The position numbers were made by a program, and so were the translations under genes. The notes under the pieces were generated by a model. That model ran no database searches and was not told the origin of the DNA. It saw nothing but the letters and a program-made list of their open reading frames with translations. Below, in pieces: positions 35,972-45,126 of a DNA stretch of 64,000 bases. The stretch is from Campylobacterota bacterium (lineage in GTDB: Bacteria; Babelota; Babeliae; Babelales; RVW-14). Each line of letters opens with the position of its first letter. Position 1 is the first letter of the stretch. The stretch spans positions 434,001 through 498,000 of the forward strand of contig JACKCO010000003.1 in the NCBI GenBank assembly GCA_020633995.1. Direction: 5' to 3'.

Positions 35972-36143
35972 GAGTGAGATCACCGGTCGGCCCCCTGATC
36001 AAGTCAGAGGACAGGCTTGGGGATGACTCCAAAAAAAAATTAACGCATAAAAAAGTTTGTTGTAGTGGATTGAGTAGATGCGAAGGAGGCAAAGTTAGCG
36101 CCAGAATAGTTAGCTTTGGTAAGTTTGCGTGCAAAAAAAAGTT

Positions 36144-36286
36144 GTCATTCCCGACGCCGATCGGGAATCTGAAAAATTGAGAGTGAAAGAAATTATACAG
36201 AAATTGTGTGATACTTACATAAGTTTGACTATTATTCTGGGGCAGGCATGCAAAAAAAGAGATCCCCGATCGGCGTCGGGGATGAC
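36144..36286. mobile_element. 143-bp composite repeat (MITE/REPIN-like), copy 1
   Basis: It starts with GTCATTCCCGACGCC-GATCGGGAATC and ends with the inverted partner GATCCCCGATCGG-CGTCGGGGATGAC, with about 90 bp between. The second copy at 39295-39437 has exactly the same length and a recognisably related spacer. The 405-bp gap 35972-36376 also holds a partial palindrome near 35990-36020 (CCCCTGATCAAGTCAGAGG, CTTGGGGATGAC) and no other gene. Confidence 0.7.
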
Positions 36287-36376
36287 AAAGTTTTGAATTG
36301 TTAGTTTGTTAAACAATAGTTGCAAGACAACCTATTTGAATTGCGACAATATTAAATCCGAGAGAAAACTAAACTC

Positions 36377-37240
36377 ATGCGGTGGGGTAATAATTTAGGC
36401 GAGCGCATACTCTCATATCTGACATCATTTTGCCAAGCACAGTTGGTGGTGCTGGTTATCTCTCTGCCAATTCTCATTTCATGGGGACTTGGCATTTCGG
36501 TTATGAGCATGTTTGGCAACCTATGCGGTGTGCCATTATTGACCCTTTTTTTGCTCCTCAGTTCATTATTATTTTTTTCTGAGTTGTTGGGGTTGCCCAA
36601 TGGCTTTCTTGTCTCGTTGCTTGAAAAACATACTCAGCTGTGTGACTGGTTGATTTGTTCAGGAAAAAAAGAGTGGCTGTTTTTTTGTCCACAGCCGCCA
36701 AGCTTTGTGTTGCTTGCATTGCTTGTGTGTTCATGTATTACGCTATGTTGGCTGCATGGCAAGAGTATGCATATGCGTTTGCAAGTCATGCTAGCACTGG
36801 TGTGTACCATCTTGCTGTGTGCTTACAGTTACCAGGCTATCTTTATGCCAGTGCCGGTGCAGTACAGCCTTGATGAAAAATTGTTTTTGATAAAAGATGA
36901 GCGGGGTAAAACCTACCTTGTTGACGATGGTTTTTTTAACCGAAAAAAAAGCGCTGATAAAACGGTAGAGTTTGAGCTGAAACAATTTTTAGCAAAAAAG
37001 TTAGGCAGCGTGTGTATTGACTGTCTGTATGTGCTGCGTCCAACGATGAGCAGTTTTAAGGCAGCGCACGCGATAGCGCAGCGCTGCCAACTCAAAGCCG
37101 TGCAGGTTCCATTTTTTGATTACAAATTGAGTAAGGCAGGATGGGCGGCTTTTTTTACATTACGGCGCTATTGCTTTTCTCACAACATTGCTTGGAAGCG
37201 CCACCATCACCCGAATATTCCTCATTTTCATCGTGCATGA
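36377..37240 (+). pseudogene. ComEC/Rec2-like competence protein remnant (N-terminally truncated)
   Basis: The 287-residue frame starts in the middle of a ComEC-type competence domain: ILISWGLGISVMSMFGNLCGVPLLTLFLLLSSLLF is typical of its last membrane helices. After about 150 residues a metallo-beta-lactamase-like strand pattern follows (YSLDEKLFLIKDERGKTYLVDDG), but no HxHxDH motif is present. Full ComEC is about 700 residues and forms the DNA-uptake channel. The missing N-terminal half lies where REP-like repeats now sit. The last 86 bp overlap gpsA on the other strand. I read it as a remnant, or less likely a reduced functional protein. Confidence 0.62.
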
Positions 37241-38213
37241 CCAGGCGCTGTAAAAATTCTTGAAAGGTCAGACCTTGAAAAGCACAGTGGTACGTGTTGA
37301 TGCAAACCGGTAAATCCAGATTGTGCTTTGTTGCAAGTTGATGAACTGACTGCACTGTGTTAATGCCCTCTGGTAACGTTGGAAAATGCTCACCGAGTTG
37401 ATCAATAGTCAGGCCTTGCCCAACCAAGCGGCCAGCTTTTAAGTTTTTGCTTAATCCGCCTAGTGATGAAAGAATCATATCACCAAGTCCGGAGAGTCCG
37501 TAGACCGTTTCGTGTTGACCACCGTAGTGTTGAGCGATGATACCAATTTCATGTAGGCCACGGGTGAGTAAAAATGCTGTGGTATTATCTTTGTAACCAG
37601 CGGTTTGAGCAATGCCTGTCAGTAAGGCTAAAACATTTTTGATTGCACCGCCAACCTGTACCCCGATGGGGTCAGCGCTGAGGTATGGTTTGAAAAAATC
37701 ATTTTTAAGTAACGCACAAATTTGAGCAAGCAAGGCTTGGTCCTGACTTGCAACAGTTGTTGCGGTAACGACATGTTGTGCAAGCTCGTCGGCAAAATTA
37801 GGCCCAGCAAGCACTGCAAACGGAATATTTTGTCCCAGCTCTTGTTGCAATATTTGGCTTGGCAGCGCGAGTGTCTCTTGCTCAATACCTTTGCTGAGCA
37901 GCACCCACCGGTGTTGTGGGGTATTATGCTCATTTGCTTGCTTGAGTACGCTGCGCAGACATTTAACGGGAACAGCTTCAAAAATCCATGAGCTGTGTGC
38001 AAATGCTTTAGACAAGTCGGTTGTTGCTTTTACTGTTTGGGAAAGTTTGAAGCCGGGGAAATATGTTGCGTTACATTGCTCCCGATTGACCTGGTCACAC
38101 ACAACGCTTTCATAACACCAGAGCAGCGGTTCATAGCCGTTATGAGCAAGTATACTTGCAATTGCTGTACCCCATGCTCCAGCTCCCAAAATGGTAATTT
38201 TTTTAGAACTCAT
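37155..38213 (-). CDS. gpsA: Glycerol-3-phosphate dehydrogenase [NAD(P)+]
   Basis: The 352-residue enzyme has the N-terminal NAD(P) motif ITILGAGAWGTAIA, VLAGPNFADEL, the catalytic-lysine region GGAIKNVLALLTGIA, and LTRGLHEI plus GLSGLGDMILS. It reduces dihydroxyacetone phosphate to sn-glycerol-3-phosphate for phospholipids. The last 20 or so residues (EYSGDGGASKQCCEKS..) are not family-like and lie in the 86-bp antisense overlap with the ComEC remnant. It follows uppS by 27 bp, probably one lipid-precursor operon. Confidence 0.94.
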   Translation of the reverse strand: MSSKKITILGAGAWGTAIASILAHNGYEPLLWCYESVVCDQVNREQCNATYFPGFKLSQTVKATTDLSKAFAHSSWIFEAVPVKCLRSVLKQANEHNTPQHRWVLLSKGIEQETLALPSQILQQELGQNIPFAVLAGPNFADELAQHVVTATTVASQDQALLAQICALLKNDFFKPYLSADPIGVQVGGAIKNVLALLTGIAQTAGYKDNTTAFLLTRGLHEIGIIAQHYGGQHETVYGLSGLGDMILSSLGGLSKNLKAGRLVGQGLTIDQLGEHFPTLPEGINTVQSVHQLATKHNLDLPVCINTYHCAFQGLTFQEFLQRLVMHDENEEYSGDGGASKQCCEKSNSAVM

Positions 38214-38240
38214 GATGGCTCCTCGGTTTAGAGTCAGACG

Positions 38241-38927
38241 TTATGTGCCAAAATTTCTTTTTATGGTACCAAATTTTTCAAGACAATGTTCAAGAACTTC
38301 TTCATTTACATCCGGCCAGTAGCATGGCAAAAATGAAAACTCAGTGTATGCTGCCTGGTAGAGCAAGAAGTTACTGAGTCTGAGTACGTCACCCGTACGA
38401 ATGATCAGGTCTGGATCAGGAATGCCTGCAGTCCAGAGCTCATTGCTAAAGCTTTCTTGAGTGATATCATCGACACTGATGACGCCGTCTTTTACTTGTT
38501 GTGCTAATTTTTTTGCTGCTTGAACGATCTCATGTTTTGCTCCGTAACAAAAGAGCATGTTAAATTGAAGCGTGTCTAGGTGCGCCGTTTTTTTTTCAAG
38601 ATCCGCAAGCGTTTGCTTAAGGCTTTCAGGAAAATATGACTGGTCGCCAATGATGCGAACTCTAATACCGTCTTTGATCAACTGTGGTAACTTTTCCCGA
38701 GCAAAGTCTGCAAGAAGTTTGAACAAATAGTCTTTTTCGCTTTCACTTCGATTGAAATTTTCAAGCGAAAACGTATAAAGTGAAAGATACCTGATGTTAT
38801 ATTTTATACAGACATTGACAGCGGCCTGGATAGCCTCAGTGCCACGTTTGTGCCCCATGATGCTTTTGAGCTTATGTGCCTGAGCCCAGCGTCTGTTTCC
38901 GTCTGGAATAATTGCGATATGTTGCAT
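38241..38927 (-). CDS. uppS: Isoprenyl transferase (undecaprenyl diphosphate synthase type)
   Basis: The 228-residue enzyme has IIPDGNRRWAQ with the catalytic Asp, SLYTFSLENFNRS, and the C-terminal RTGDVLRLSNFLLYQAAYTEF. It makes the C55 polyprenyl carrier for peptidoglycan and glycan export. RTGDVLRLSNF replaces the usual RTGGEQRLSNF, a small deviation in the substrate-binding loop. It is first in a short operon with gpsA. Confidence 0.94.
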   Translation of the reverse strand: MQHIAIIPDGNRRWAQAHKLKSIMGHKRGTEAIQAAVNVCIKYNIRYLSLYTFSLENFNRSESEKDYLFKLLADFAREKLPQLIKDGIRVRIIGDQSYFPESLKQTLADLEKKTAHLDTLQFNMLFCYGAKHEIVQAAKKLAQQVKDGVISVDDITQESFSNELWTAGIPDPDLIIRTGDVLRLSNFLLYQAAYTEFSFLPCYWPDVNEEVLEHCLEKFGTIKRNFGT

Positions 38928-39294
38928 AAGATGCCTTTCTTATGCCGTGGGTTATTTACGTTGCCGTGATTTTTTAGATCACCATCATACTAGCCAAATT
39001 TGTATAACTTGCAACTTATTATCGGCTGAAAAGTCGAGATAACCATTCATTTATAGATTTGTCGTTTGTCAAATGGGCAATATTTGATAGGATAAATAAG
39101 TAATAGTTGTCTTGGTGGGTTTGGATCTTTGTCAGGTGTTAGATTATGGTTTTGAGTTTGTCTCTTTTTCAATAAATTAAAAATTATTTTTATAAGTAGA
39201 AAAAGTTGCAAACTAAAAGATAGGTATACGCAAAAAGAATCGTCGTCCCCGGCTTGGTCTGTTACTGAGAAGTTGACTTTCAAAAAAAAAAGTT

Positions 39295-39437
39295 GTCATT
39301 CCCGACGCCGATCGGGAATCTGAAAAAATTGAAAGAAAAGAAGTTGCGTAGAAATAATTAGGTTTTGACATACGTGTAGCTGTTTTTTTGATTAGGATAT
39401 TGTTGAAATGAGATCCCCGATCGGCGTCGGGGATGAC
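39295..39437. mobile_element. 143-bp composite repeat (MITE/REPIN-like), copy 2
   Basis: It begins GTCATTCCCGACGCC-GATCGGGAATC and ends GATCCCCGATCGG-CGTCGGGGATGAC, like copy 1. Single or half palindromes lie on either side (39245-39265 and 39491-39516). They fill the 671-bp gene-free gap 38928-39598; the AT-rich part 38928-39240 shows nothing I can name. Confidence 0.7.
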
Positions 39438-39598
39438 ATCAAAAAAAATCAATATCATTTAAAAAAGAGCGTTTTAAAAGCAGAATAAAGCTCCGATCGG
39501 AGTCGGGGGCGACGAGTGTAGAGCCTGTGTTACACGAAAATAGTGCAGTAGCGTCAGAGTGAGATAAAAAGTTGGGGTTTTAAAACAGAGGGGAAGCC

Positions 39599-40729
39599 AT
39601 GAAAAAAATAATGACAGTTTTTTTTGTTGTCTTCATGTGGGTAACCGGTAATGCAAAAGCTAACATCACTGTTGCTCATCAGCCACAGCTTGTAGATTAT
39701 GTTGTTAATGCAGATTTGTCCTTTAGTCCATGTCACAAAAAAACATATGACTTGTACGTTGGTCAAATTGATCGTCTAGAAAAATTAGTTGATAAAAAAA
39801 CTGGGGTGCTTGAGTTGTCTGGCAATGGTCAAGCTGCTAATGTTGGGCCAGCGTTAACTGCGCTGCTGCAAACAAAGGTTAAAACACTAGCAAGTAGGCT
39901 AGGCCTTAACGGAGACCAAGTAAAAATATTTTTGGCAAAAACAAGTACTAAGCCGGCTGGATCGTATAATGCCGGGGCACAGACCATGGTACAAAAAATG
40001 GTGACCGAGCGTGTTACGTTTGATGGCAAAACAGGTAAAGAGGTAGCCAGAGAGGTTGTTGATAGGCAAACAAGCTACATCCCTATGTTGGTGCTTAATG
40101 CTGAAACATTGCGGTTGCTCTGTTGGCATGAGGCTACGCCCAATTATGCTCAGTGTGAGGGGCTGCTTGATGGGGTGCTTGCCCACGAGCTTGGCCACGT
40201 GTACCATCGCCATCGTTGCAGCAGTCCAGAAGTTGAACTTGAAGCAGACGCTGCAGCGCTTAAGGCACTGAAAAATCCTAATAATTTGATTAGATGCATT
40301 GATTTGTTGTATTGTTCAGGAAATCTGTTCTCTGCGTTGAGCAAAAATCATAAGGTGCTTGGTATCGGGCAAGACAAGCTGCATGAGCTGATAACAGTTG
40401 TTGCCAGCAGTATCGGGCAAACTGAGCGAAGCTTTGGCAAGTTGGGCCTCGAGTCAAGTCATGCAAAATTTTCATATCAAGTGAGTCATGCCGTTGATTG
40501 TGCCGCACGACGTTGCAAGCAACGGCACCTAGCATCTGATTTTAAAAAAGTAGCATCGCTTGTTTTTGATGAGTTGTCGTTTTGTGCTGACCAGCCGTTT
40601 AGCTTTGAACAAACTGAAATGGATGAATATTTTAAGTCTTACGACCAAGCTCTTGCCTATCATCAGCAACTTTCACATCCTGATCCGCTTACACGTCGAG
40701 TTTATTTTGAGCAATGTGCGAACAGGTAA
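39599..40729 (+). CDS. Exported zinc metallopeptidase (gluzincin, M48-like)
   Basis: The 376-residue product has a signal peptide (MKKIMTVFFVVFMWVTGNAKA), then the zinc motif HELGH at about 196-200. Downstream is ELEADAAALKAL, which supplies the third ligand (Glu) in the M48 manner. It would cleave proteins in the periplasm or outside the cell. The rest of the chain is not recognised. GGGGAAG lies near the start. Its stop is 5 bp from the stop of the convergent ankyrin gene. Confidence 0.87.
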   Translation: MKKIMTVFFVVFMWVTGNAKANITVAHQPQLVDYVVNADLSFSPCHKKTYDLYVGQIDRLEKLVDKKTGVLELSGNGQAANVGPALTALLQTKVKTLASRLGLNGDQVKIFLAKTSTKPAGSYNAGAQTMVQKMVTERVTFDGKTGKEVAREVVDRQTSYIPMLVLNAETLRLLCWHEATPNYAQCEGLLDGVLAHELGHVYHRHRCSSPEVELEADAAALKALKNPNNLIRCIDLLYCSGNLFSALSKNHKVLGIGQDKLHELITVVASSIGQTERSFGKLGLESSHAKFSYQVSHAVDCAARRCKQRHLASDFKKVASLVFDELSFCADQPFSFEQTEMDEYFKSYDQALAYHQQLSHPDPLTRRVYFEQCANR

Positions 40730-40734
40730 TAGCG

Positions 40735-42570
40735 TTAGCAGAGATTAAGTTCGCTATCACCGTTAATCAATTCTTCAAGTTCAATGCTATCGTAAATGCT
40801 TTGAATTCTTGAGTGATCTCGCTTTACAATTTCCTCAACGGTATTTTGTTGTACTTGAGACCGAAGTGTTGCTTCGTCAATGCTTGTCAATTCGGAGCTG
40901 AGTATTTTATAAAATTTCAGCATAAGTTTTGTGTTTGATGTTTTCTGTTTTTCAAGTACGTGAAAAATGTGATAGGCCATAACTTTCTTTTGTTTCTCTT
41001 TTTCTGTAGTGGTGTCAGATGATGTGTCTATTTTCTTTTGTACCTGCATCCATAAGATCTGAAAATCTTGCATATGTCCTAGTGATATTGCTTGAGCGAA
41101 TGGATGTATAAAATCACTAAGATTAATAATTTTTTCTGCTAAGAAAGATTTAATGCTTGGGGAGGCGTTGTACAAAATGGCATGGGAGAGTAACTCGCCA
41201 ACATGACTTGGATCACATATGTTAAACATTACTTCAACAAGCCCATGGTTACTATGTTCAACGGCTAGCTCAAGCCATTGGTACGGCGCTGCCTGATCTT
41301 GTTGTTCTAGCCACTCAATTGCAATTTGGGCTTCTTTGTTGTGTTTACCAGAGCATAGTGGTCTGTAAACTCCAGATTGTTGTTTTGTATTAATAATGTA
41401 GTTGAGAGCTCCTTGGCCAATGAGTGCTTGAAATAACTCAGTGTCAGATGATTGCAGTGCCAGGATCAGGAGTTGTTGAGCATCGTATTGATTTTCTGCC
41501 TTTACCCCGTGCTCTATGAGCAATTTTCGCACAGTACGATCTTGTGTGAGTAGGAGGGGGTTTTTTTCACCTTCAACACTGGCAGGGGCCTCCCGTTCAA
41601 GTAAAAACTTAATGATGTCAAATGTTTGTGGTTTTCTTGCTTTGTTATGTTCAACAAGCGCATCACTGAGCAAAGACCAGGGTTTTACGTTTTCATTGAG
41701 GACTGCTTTTATGGTATCTTGCCCCAGGTGGTCAAGAGCATGGGTGATTTCTGAAAGTGCCTGGCAGTTTCTTTGTTTAATCATATGTTTAACTGCGTAT
41801 GCCTGCTCGTGGGTGTTTTGGTTGTTCGGGTCAAAATATTCTTTGTAGTGCTCAGTAAATTGCCCGACTATGATAATGTAACAGACTGCTAGTAGACCAA
41901 ATTCAATAATTGCTCCACCCGTGAGATAGTGTGTTTGTTGGTCTCGTGTTTCATAGACTTGGCCGATAAAGCGTGTGGACAATTCAGCAAGGAGTGCGAG
42001 TGTGTTAATGCTTCTATTGGTTCGGTCGTAATGGTAGTCTGATGCAATGGTGTCATACGCGTGTATGCTTGAAAAGATTCCCTCAAGGCATGGTAGCAGG
42101 TATGCATAGGTGTCATTTGGTTCAAATATGATAGGTTCGATCTCAAGCTCTTCGTCCAGTTGTTCATCTGTGCTTGTTGCTATAGCCTGGTTGTTTGTAG
42201 CTTCTGCTTTTTCATCTGCTGGAAAAAGTTGAACAACGTGGTAAGCAAGATGTGCTAAATCATCAATTATTTTAAGTGCGGTGACTGATTTGTCAGCATA
42301 GTCATACTCCTGCTTGTGATCATAAAATTCAAGTAAATCAGATGCAAGCCGTGTGCCGTAGGCTGCACAAAATGCAAGCGTTGAATTATCACCATTTTTA
42401 TCGGTGTTGTGTGCCCACATAGTCATTGGTATTTTTGCTAGGGCAAGACTGGCGCGCAAGAGTTTGCGATTTTTTTGTTCAGCGTTGAATGATGGAATGC
42501 CTGCACGCAGCGATGTGGTACATGACAGAATCATAAGAAACGCCAAAATGGCGAATGGCTTTTTTTGCAT
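40735..42570 (-). CDS. Large exported ankyrin-repeat-type protein
   Basis: The 611-residue protein has a signal peptide (MQKKPFAILAFLMILSCTTSLRAG). An N-terminal helical region includes a hydrophobic stretch (GLLAVCYIIIVG, about 222-240). Degenerate ankyrin-like helical pairs follow from about 300 on (VRKLLIEHGVKAEN; TELFQALIGQGA; PYQWLELAVEHSNHGLVEVMF). ATG 42570 is chosen for the signal peptide; no clear ribosome site is visible. It lies 100 bp after the symporter gene on the same strand. A protein-binding role is inferred from the repeats. Confidence 0.75.
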   Translation of the reverse strand: MQKKPFAILAFLMILSCTTSLRAGIPSFNAEQKNRKLLRASLALAKIPMTMWAHNTDKNGDNSTLAFCAAYGTRLASDLLEFYDHKQEYDYADKSVTALKIIDDLAHLAYHVVQLFPADEKAEATNNQAIATSTDEQLDEELEIEPIIFEPNDTYAYLLPCLEGIFSSIHAYDTIASDYHYDRTNRSINTLALLAELSTRFIGQVYETRDQQTHYLTGGAIIEFGLLAVCYIIIVGQFTEHYKEYFDPNNQNTHEQAYAVKHMIKQRNCQALSEITHALDHLGQDTIKAVLNENVKPWSLLSDALVEHNKARKPQTFDIIKFLLEREAPASVEGEKNPLLLTQDRTVRKLLIEHGVKAENQYDAQQLLILALQSSDTELFQALIGQGALNYIINTKQQSGVYRPLCSGKHNKEAQIAIEWLEQQDQAAPYQWLELAVEHSNHGLVEVMFNICDPSHVGELLSHAILYNASPSIKSFLAEKIINLSDFIHPFAQAISLGHMQDFQILWMQVQKKIDTSSDTTTEKEKQKKVMAYHIFHVLEKQKTSNTKLMLKFYKILSSELTSIDEATLRSQVQQNTVEEIVKRDHSRIQSIYDSIELEELINGDSELNLC

Positions 42571-42670
42571 GGTTATACTGTAAGTTTTGTTGCTTAGATT
42601 GAGAATGATTTCGCATTCTACCAAGATCTTTTGAAAAAGAAAAACAATGTGTTTGAGCGGTGGTTGAGGA

Positions 42671-44089
42671 TTATTTCTTGTTTATGTAATTGACTACCAG
42701 CATTGTTGCTAGTCCGAGGATAAAGCTGATCAGCATCGCAGGAATGCCGGTGCCCAGCAGTGGCCAAAAGATGCATGTAGTCCCACACACGCCAAGACCT
42801 GCAATTGCTGCTGCTCTGCTGGCCATAGTTGTGTTAAGACTAACCAAAACCAGTGGGCCAAATGATCCACCAAGTCCACCCCAGGTATATTCAATCAGAT
42901 TGTAAATACTAGCATGTTGTTTGTAGTAGGCTACAATAAAACCAATAACACACATGAGCATGATGCTTGTGCCTGCAACAGTACCGGATAGTTTTTCAGC
43001 TTTTTGCTCAGATATGATACCGTATCTTGGCAGTGTTTTTTCAAAAAAATCTTCACTAACAATCGAGCTACTAACAAACACGTGTGAGCCAATGATGTTA
43101 ATAACGGAGATTAACATGGCGCAGAGTGCAAGGCCGGCAAAAAAGGTTGGCAGCAACTGCTTGATCATGGTGATGAAAAGAAGGTCATTGTCTACAAGGC
43201 CTTGTGGGAAGAATGCAATGGCAATCAGGCCTATACTGACGGCCGCTGACAAAATGAGAGCCTGCCAGGTCATGCCAATGACTTTTGCTTTGCCCATGTT
43301 GGCAACATCATCAATCCCGAGAAATTTTATAATGATGTGGGGTTGGCCAAAATAACCAAGGCCCCAGCGGCTCATGTCAAAAATCAGTTCTTTAAATTGA
43401 GTTAGCGAGTTGATGGAAAAAATGGTCAGAGGAATATTTTTAGCTTGTGTGGCGCTCAAAATTGGTGCTATGCCGCCAATATTATAGAGCGCAAGGGCTG
43501 GTATGAACATCAGAACGCAGAATAAAAACCCTCCTCCTAACGCATCGATGAGTGTTACAGAAGCAAAGCCACCGCGCAAGATGTAAGCGATCAGAAAAAT
43601 GCCAAAAATAACCCCGACTATGTAAGGGATATTAAAAGCGGCTGTAAATAGGTGTCCCAATATTGACAGGCCAACGCCGATATAGGTTGCGTAAAAGATA
43701 AAGCTGAATAGGGCAGTCATACAGCGCAAAATACCAGAGTCGTCATTGTAGCGATGGGCAAAAAAGCCGGCTAGGGTCGCGCATTGGTATTTTTGGGCGG
43801 CATCACAAATTTGGGGAGCTACAAACTTCCAAGTCAAAAACATGAAAAAGCTAATACCAATAGCTGACCACGCTTCGGGCATACCTTGAGCGTACACGGC
43901 CGCTGGAAACCCCATAAACAGCCAGCCACCCATATCGCTTGCGTGTGCTGCCAGTGCTGTGATAAGACATCCGTTAGTATGATTTTGAGGGGCATTTCCG
44001 TTTTTTTTGCTTCTATTTTGGCCAATTTTTGTCAAAAGTATGACTAGGGCGATATATGCGATAAACGCCGCTGCCATGACGATATTCAT
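42671..44089 (-). CDS. Sodium:solute symporter (PutP-like, SSS family)
   Basis: The 472-residue protein has about 13 membrane segments. Family features include AHASDMGGWLFMGFPAAVYAQG (the Na+/substrate region of TM2) and GWGLGYFGQPHIIIKFLGI-like RWGLGYFGQPHII near 240. PutP-type carriers import proline with Na+; the specific substrate here is not certain. ATG 44089 has GGAGA 6 nt upstream. It adds to the two APC permeases as amino-acid import capacity. Confidence 0.9.
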   Translation of the reverse strand: MNIVMAAAFIAYIALVILLTKIGQNRSKKNGNAPQNHTNGCLITALAAHASDMGGWLFMGFPAAVYAQGMPEAWSAIGISFFMFLTWKFVAPQICDAAQKYQCATLAGFFAHRYNDDSGILRCMTALFSFIFYATYIGVGLSILGHLFTAAFNIPYIVGVIFGIFLIAYILRGGFASVTLIDALGGGFLFCVLMFIPALALYNIGGIAPILSATQAKNIPLTIFSINSLTQFKELIFDMSRWGLGYFGQPHIIIKFLGIDDVANMGKAKVIGMTWQALILSAAVSIGLIAIAFFPQGLVDNDLLFITMIKQLLPTFFAGLALCAMLISVINIIGSHVFVSSSIVSEDFFEKTLPRYGIISEQKAEKLSGTVAGTSIMLMCVIGFIVAYYKQHASIYNLIEYTWGGLGGSFGPLVLVSLNTTMASRAAAIAGLGVCGTTCIFWPLLGTGIPAMLISFILGLATMLVVNYINKK

Positions 44090-44239
44090 AAGCACTCTCC
44101 CTACGCATGTCCAAGGCTTAGTTTTACTGGCTCATAGTAGCTCAATAGGTCCTGAGCAAGGAAGTAATTGAGTTTTGAGGGGGTAAGTTGCCTATCTATA
44201 GGGCGTTTCTGGGGTATAGCGGCAGGCATAATTGCCCAT

Positions 44240-44267
44240 TTGCAATTATTTAAATTTCAAATATAAT
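44240..44267 (+). promoter_or_regulatory. Sigma-70-type promoter for the three-gene secreted-protein operon
   Basis: TTGCAA (44240-44245), a 16-bp spacer and a perfect TATAAT (44262-44267), about 40 bp before ATG 44309. Confidence 0.75.
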
Positions 44268-44308
44268 AAAAATGTATGGTAGGTTTTATTAAAAAATGGA
44301 GGTTTATG

Positions 44309-45118
44309 ATGAAAAAGTCATTACGTTTATTCTTATTATTTTTTCTTTTGACCGGTATTTCAAGTGTTTGTGCCTGCGAACAGCATGACAATGACCCAGA
44401 AATTAGTCTTGAAGAGTTGAAGCAGCAGGATAAGAAGAGAAAGCTTCCGCAAGATATTGGGCCTGAAACTCGCCTTGAGTTGTATTTGACCATGATTACC
44501 CAGATTGCCTGCGATAACGGTTTTATTGCAAAAGACTTTAACGAAGGTGATAAATATTCAAGGGAATACATTGAGCGTTTTCCTGAAAGCAAGCGGTATT
44601 TGGTTGAAAGTATTTTGCTTATCCTTGACGCCTGTGATCGTAGCACGAGTAAGGCTTGCCAAGGGTTTGAGTATTCAACAGAACATGTAAAAGAAGAGCA
44701 AACAGCCCTTAATGGCTTGAAAGCACTCATTTGTAATGAACCCAAAGGTATTGTTACTATCTCTGAAAAATGTAAAGCAAGAATGAAAACAATTGCCGAG
44801 TATATTGACGAGAAAGATTTGCTTAACTTGATGCGTACTAGAAAAGGATACGAAGTTGCAGATAAAAGCGAGGCATGTCTTGATTTCTTATATGAAATAG
44901 CTAAAAACTTTAATGATAAAGCTTTATTAGATCTTGTTGTTAACGATACAGTTGCACAGAGAAAACGTAACAAAAAGAGCTTAGGTTTTGTTTCTATTGA
45001 TGAGCTTAAACGACGAGCACAGCAAGCTCGCAACAATGGTAATACTGTGGTTGCACAAAAATATGAAGAGCTTTTGGCAGATCGTTTGAAAGCGTGTTCT
45101 AAAGGCATTGCTAAATAG
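44309..45118 (+). CDS. Exported helical protein of unknown function (first gene of a three-gene operon)
   Basis: I do not recognise this 269-residue protein. It has a signal peptide (MKKSLRLFLLFFLLTGISSVCA) and then a charged, helical chain with several cysteines. ATG 44309 is chosen over 44276 because GGAGG lies 6 nt upstream. It is followed 8 bp later by the second gene of the operon. The other two proteins share a C-terminal domain that this one lacks. Function unknown; export and operon placement suggest it acts with them. Confidence 0.75.
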   Translation: MKKSLRLFLLFFLLTGISSVCACEQHDNDPEISLEELKQQDKKRKLPQDIGPETRLELYLTMITQIACDNGFIAKDFNEGDKYSREYIERFPESKRYLVESILLILDACDRSTSKACQGFEYSTEHVKEEQTALNGLKALICNEPKGIVTISEKCKARMKTIAEYIDEKDLLNLMRTRKGYEVADKSEACLDFLYEIAKNFNDKALLDLVVNDTVAQRKRNKKSLGFVSIDELKRRAQQARNNGNTVVAQKYEELLADRLKACSKGIAK

Positions 45119-45126
45119 GGGGAATC

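Noticed and set aside
35974..36180. Small open frame across the repeats
   Set aside because: Its sequence runs through REP-like palindromes and has no ribosome site or family resemblance.
32203..39598. Integrated prophage or large mobile island
   Set aside because: No integrase, transposase, phage structural gene or tRNA-associated direct repeats were seen; only short palindromes and a small nuclease.
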